Below are positions 63,055 to 64,000 of a stretch of DNA of 64,000 nucleotides, in pieces. This stretch comes from Sulfitobacter sp. DSM 110093. GTDB taxonomy: Bacteria; Pseudomonadota; Alphaproteobacteria; Rhodobacterales; Rhodobacteraceae. Made by a program: the position numbers and the translations under genes. The DNA is taken from contig NZ_CP085168.1 of assembly GCF_022788715.1 (NCBI RefSeq), positions 124,001 through 188,000 on the forward strand, read 5' to 3'. The number at the start of each line of letters is the position of its first letter. Position 1 is the stretch's first letter. The notes under the pieces are model-generated. The model worked only from the letters and a program-made list of their open reading frames with translations, did no database searches and was not told where the DNA came from.

Positions 63055-64000
63055 ATGACAGTTCCGACACCTGCTCTGCGACAAGGAAAATATTTTCCCC
63101 TCTCTTACTACCAGCAGCGTATGTTGGCGGCGGCCCTTGATCCAGAAACCTCGGTGGGGTTTCATATCAACCAAACGATTTCATGGGCCGTTCGTATCAC
63201 GCCTGGTGTGAGTTCTCGCACCCTGCGCCGTGCCTTTGATCAACTTGTGCTCAGACATGATTCCTTGCGGCTTCGTTTTGTTGAGTTGGGTAATGTCTGG
63301 CGCGCCGAGATCCTGCCAAATCACCCGATCGGATTGATCATAGAAGAGTTAGGGGAGATGTCCGAAGCGGCGCAAAAGAAGGCCATTATGGCGCGCTGTG
63401 CAAAACCGCTGACGGCGCTTTCTGATCCAATGTTTGAAATGTGCCTGCTTAAGTTCGGCGGCGCGGGAGATGTGATCTTGGTGCGGGTCCATCATGCGAT
63501 CATCGACGGCTATAGCATTGTCCTGCTGCTTGAAGAGCTGCTCAAACACGCACTGAGCATGCCTGTCTCTGAAAGCCCTTTGTCTCACGGGGACTTCATT
63601 TCCCACCGCGGCAAACAAATACTGACGCGCGCAGAGGAAAAAGATGCATTTTGGAGAGAGGGGTTGTTCCCCTTGCCGGAGAAGTTGAACATTGGCCGCA
63701 AGGCGCAGGGTTTGCCAGATTTGTCCCCAAAAAATATAAGTAAAACCAACACGTTGAATGACGTTCTGGCGCCTCAGGTCTCCGCTCAGGTGGAGGTCTT
63801 AGTCAAAAATACGGGTGTTTCGGCTTTTTGTCATCTGCACGCGGCCTTTTCCGAAACGCTGTGCGCTCAGGCCGGCCAAGGGGCGGTATTGGTCCACAGC
63901 GTTGTGGGGCGGCGAGAAGCGGCGGTAGCTTCTTTTATTGGTGCCGAAATGCTCGAGTTCCCCTTGCGCTACTCCTGTGGATCAGGGGCCGGCTGGGTGT
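63055..64000 (+). CDS. Second stand-alone condensation-domain protein (partial)
   Basis: The frame opens at ATG 63055 and runs off the right edge after 315 codons. It is highly similar to the protein at 61498 along its whole visible length: LSYYQQRMLAAALDPETSVG, HHAIIDG at about residues 146-152, and FCHLHAAFSETLCAQAGQGA. The active-site motif is intact in both copies, so this is a tandem duplication with both retained. A 237-bp gap without gene separates the two. Confidence 0.82.
   Translation, partial: MTVPTPALRQGKYFPLSYYQQRMLAAALDPETSVGFHINQTISWAVRITPGVSSRTLRRAFDQLVLRHDSLRLRFVELGNVWRAEILPNHPIGLIIEELGEMSEAAQKKAIMARCAKPLTALSDPMFEMCLLKFGGAGDVILVRVHHAIIDGYSIVLLLEELLKHALSMPVSESPLSHGDFISHRGKQILTRAEEKDAFWREGLFPLPEKLNIGRKAQGLPDLSPKNISKTNTLNDVLAPQVSAQVEVLVKNTGVSAFCHLHAAFSETLCAQAGQGAVLVHSVVGRREAAVASFIGAEMLEFPLRYSCGSGAGWV

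Overview
The window looks like a roseobacter-type alphaproteobacterium (Rhodobacterales). Evidence: TRAP-transporter sugar-acid operons, a complete Tad/Flp pilus cluster, Caulobacter-like type I secretion of DUF4214/S-layer-like proteins, moderately high GC and many ATGA start/stop overlaps. It mixes core genes (rpsU, HU, 5-formyl-THF cyclo-ligase) with an accessory landscape full of toxin-antitoxin modules, insertion-sequence debris and surface/secretion genes. No replication origin, tRNA, rRNA or CRISPR array was seen.

Layout. 1-7.4 kb: divergent sugar-acid catabolic cluster (hydratase, hydroxypyruvate-isomerase-like protein, IlvD-type dehydratase, beta-hydroxyacid dehydrogenase, TRAP DctPQM, MarR regulator). 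7.7-14.9 kb: a sugar-phosphate isomerase/epimerase and a metallophosphoesterase, convergent with a five-gene Dpp/Opp-type ABC importer. 15.3-24.8 kb: a small-gene patchwork holding a second-type map gene divergent from a ParD-like gene across a 30-bp palindrome, a broken rsmJ, rpsU, a nuclease, 5-FCL, a two-gene XRE module with its own operator placed between what look like decayed TumE and TumA remnants, SDR, PNPOx-like protein, HU, DUF1801 protein, an IS66 remnant and a CheY-like receiver. 25.2-36.1 kb: an eleven-gene Tad/Flp pilus operon on the minus strand (flp, cpaB, cpaC, cpaD, cpaE, cpaF, tadB, tadC, tadE, tadG, tadD) with no prepilin peptidase gene.

36.6-57.5 kb is a surface/secretion region: a zinc metalloprotease with C-terminal DUF4214, IS debris, a YadA-like trimeric autotransporter with 252-bp internal repeats, a TolC-family protein, hipBA, a cysteine-free 1258-residue DUF4214 S-layer-like protein, a glycosyltransferase, a small coiled-coil protein, a type I secretion ABC transporter plus HlyD-type adaptor, an XRE regulator and a 585-residue protein of unknown family. 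57.5-61 kb carries an intact IS66 element with an exact 8-bp target duplication that splits a recognisable open reading frame; joining the two halves restores a 159-residue protein. 61-64 kb has a DUF2147 protein and two tandem stand-alone condensation-domain proteins, the second running off the window.

Reading as a whole: the TolC, ABC and HlyD genes could form one type I exporter for the DUF4214 proteins (S-layer-like protein and protease). The glycosyltransferase and the condensation-domain acyltransferase-like proteins may modify the cell surface. This grouping is inference from proximity and family knowledge. The best candidates for undescribed biology are the 19.4-20.2 kb two-gene XRE module, the map/ParD-like pair, the S-layer/T1SS neighbourhood with its unknown 585-residue protein, and the paired stand-alone condensation proteins.
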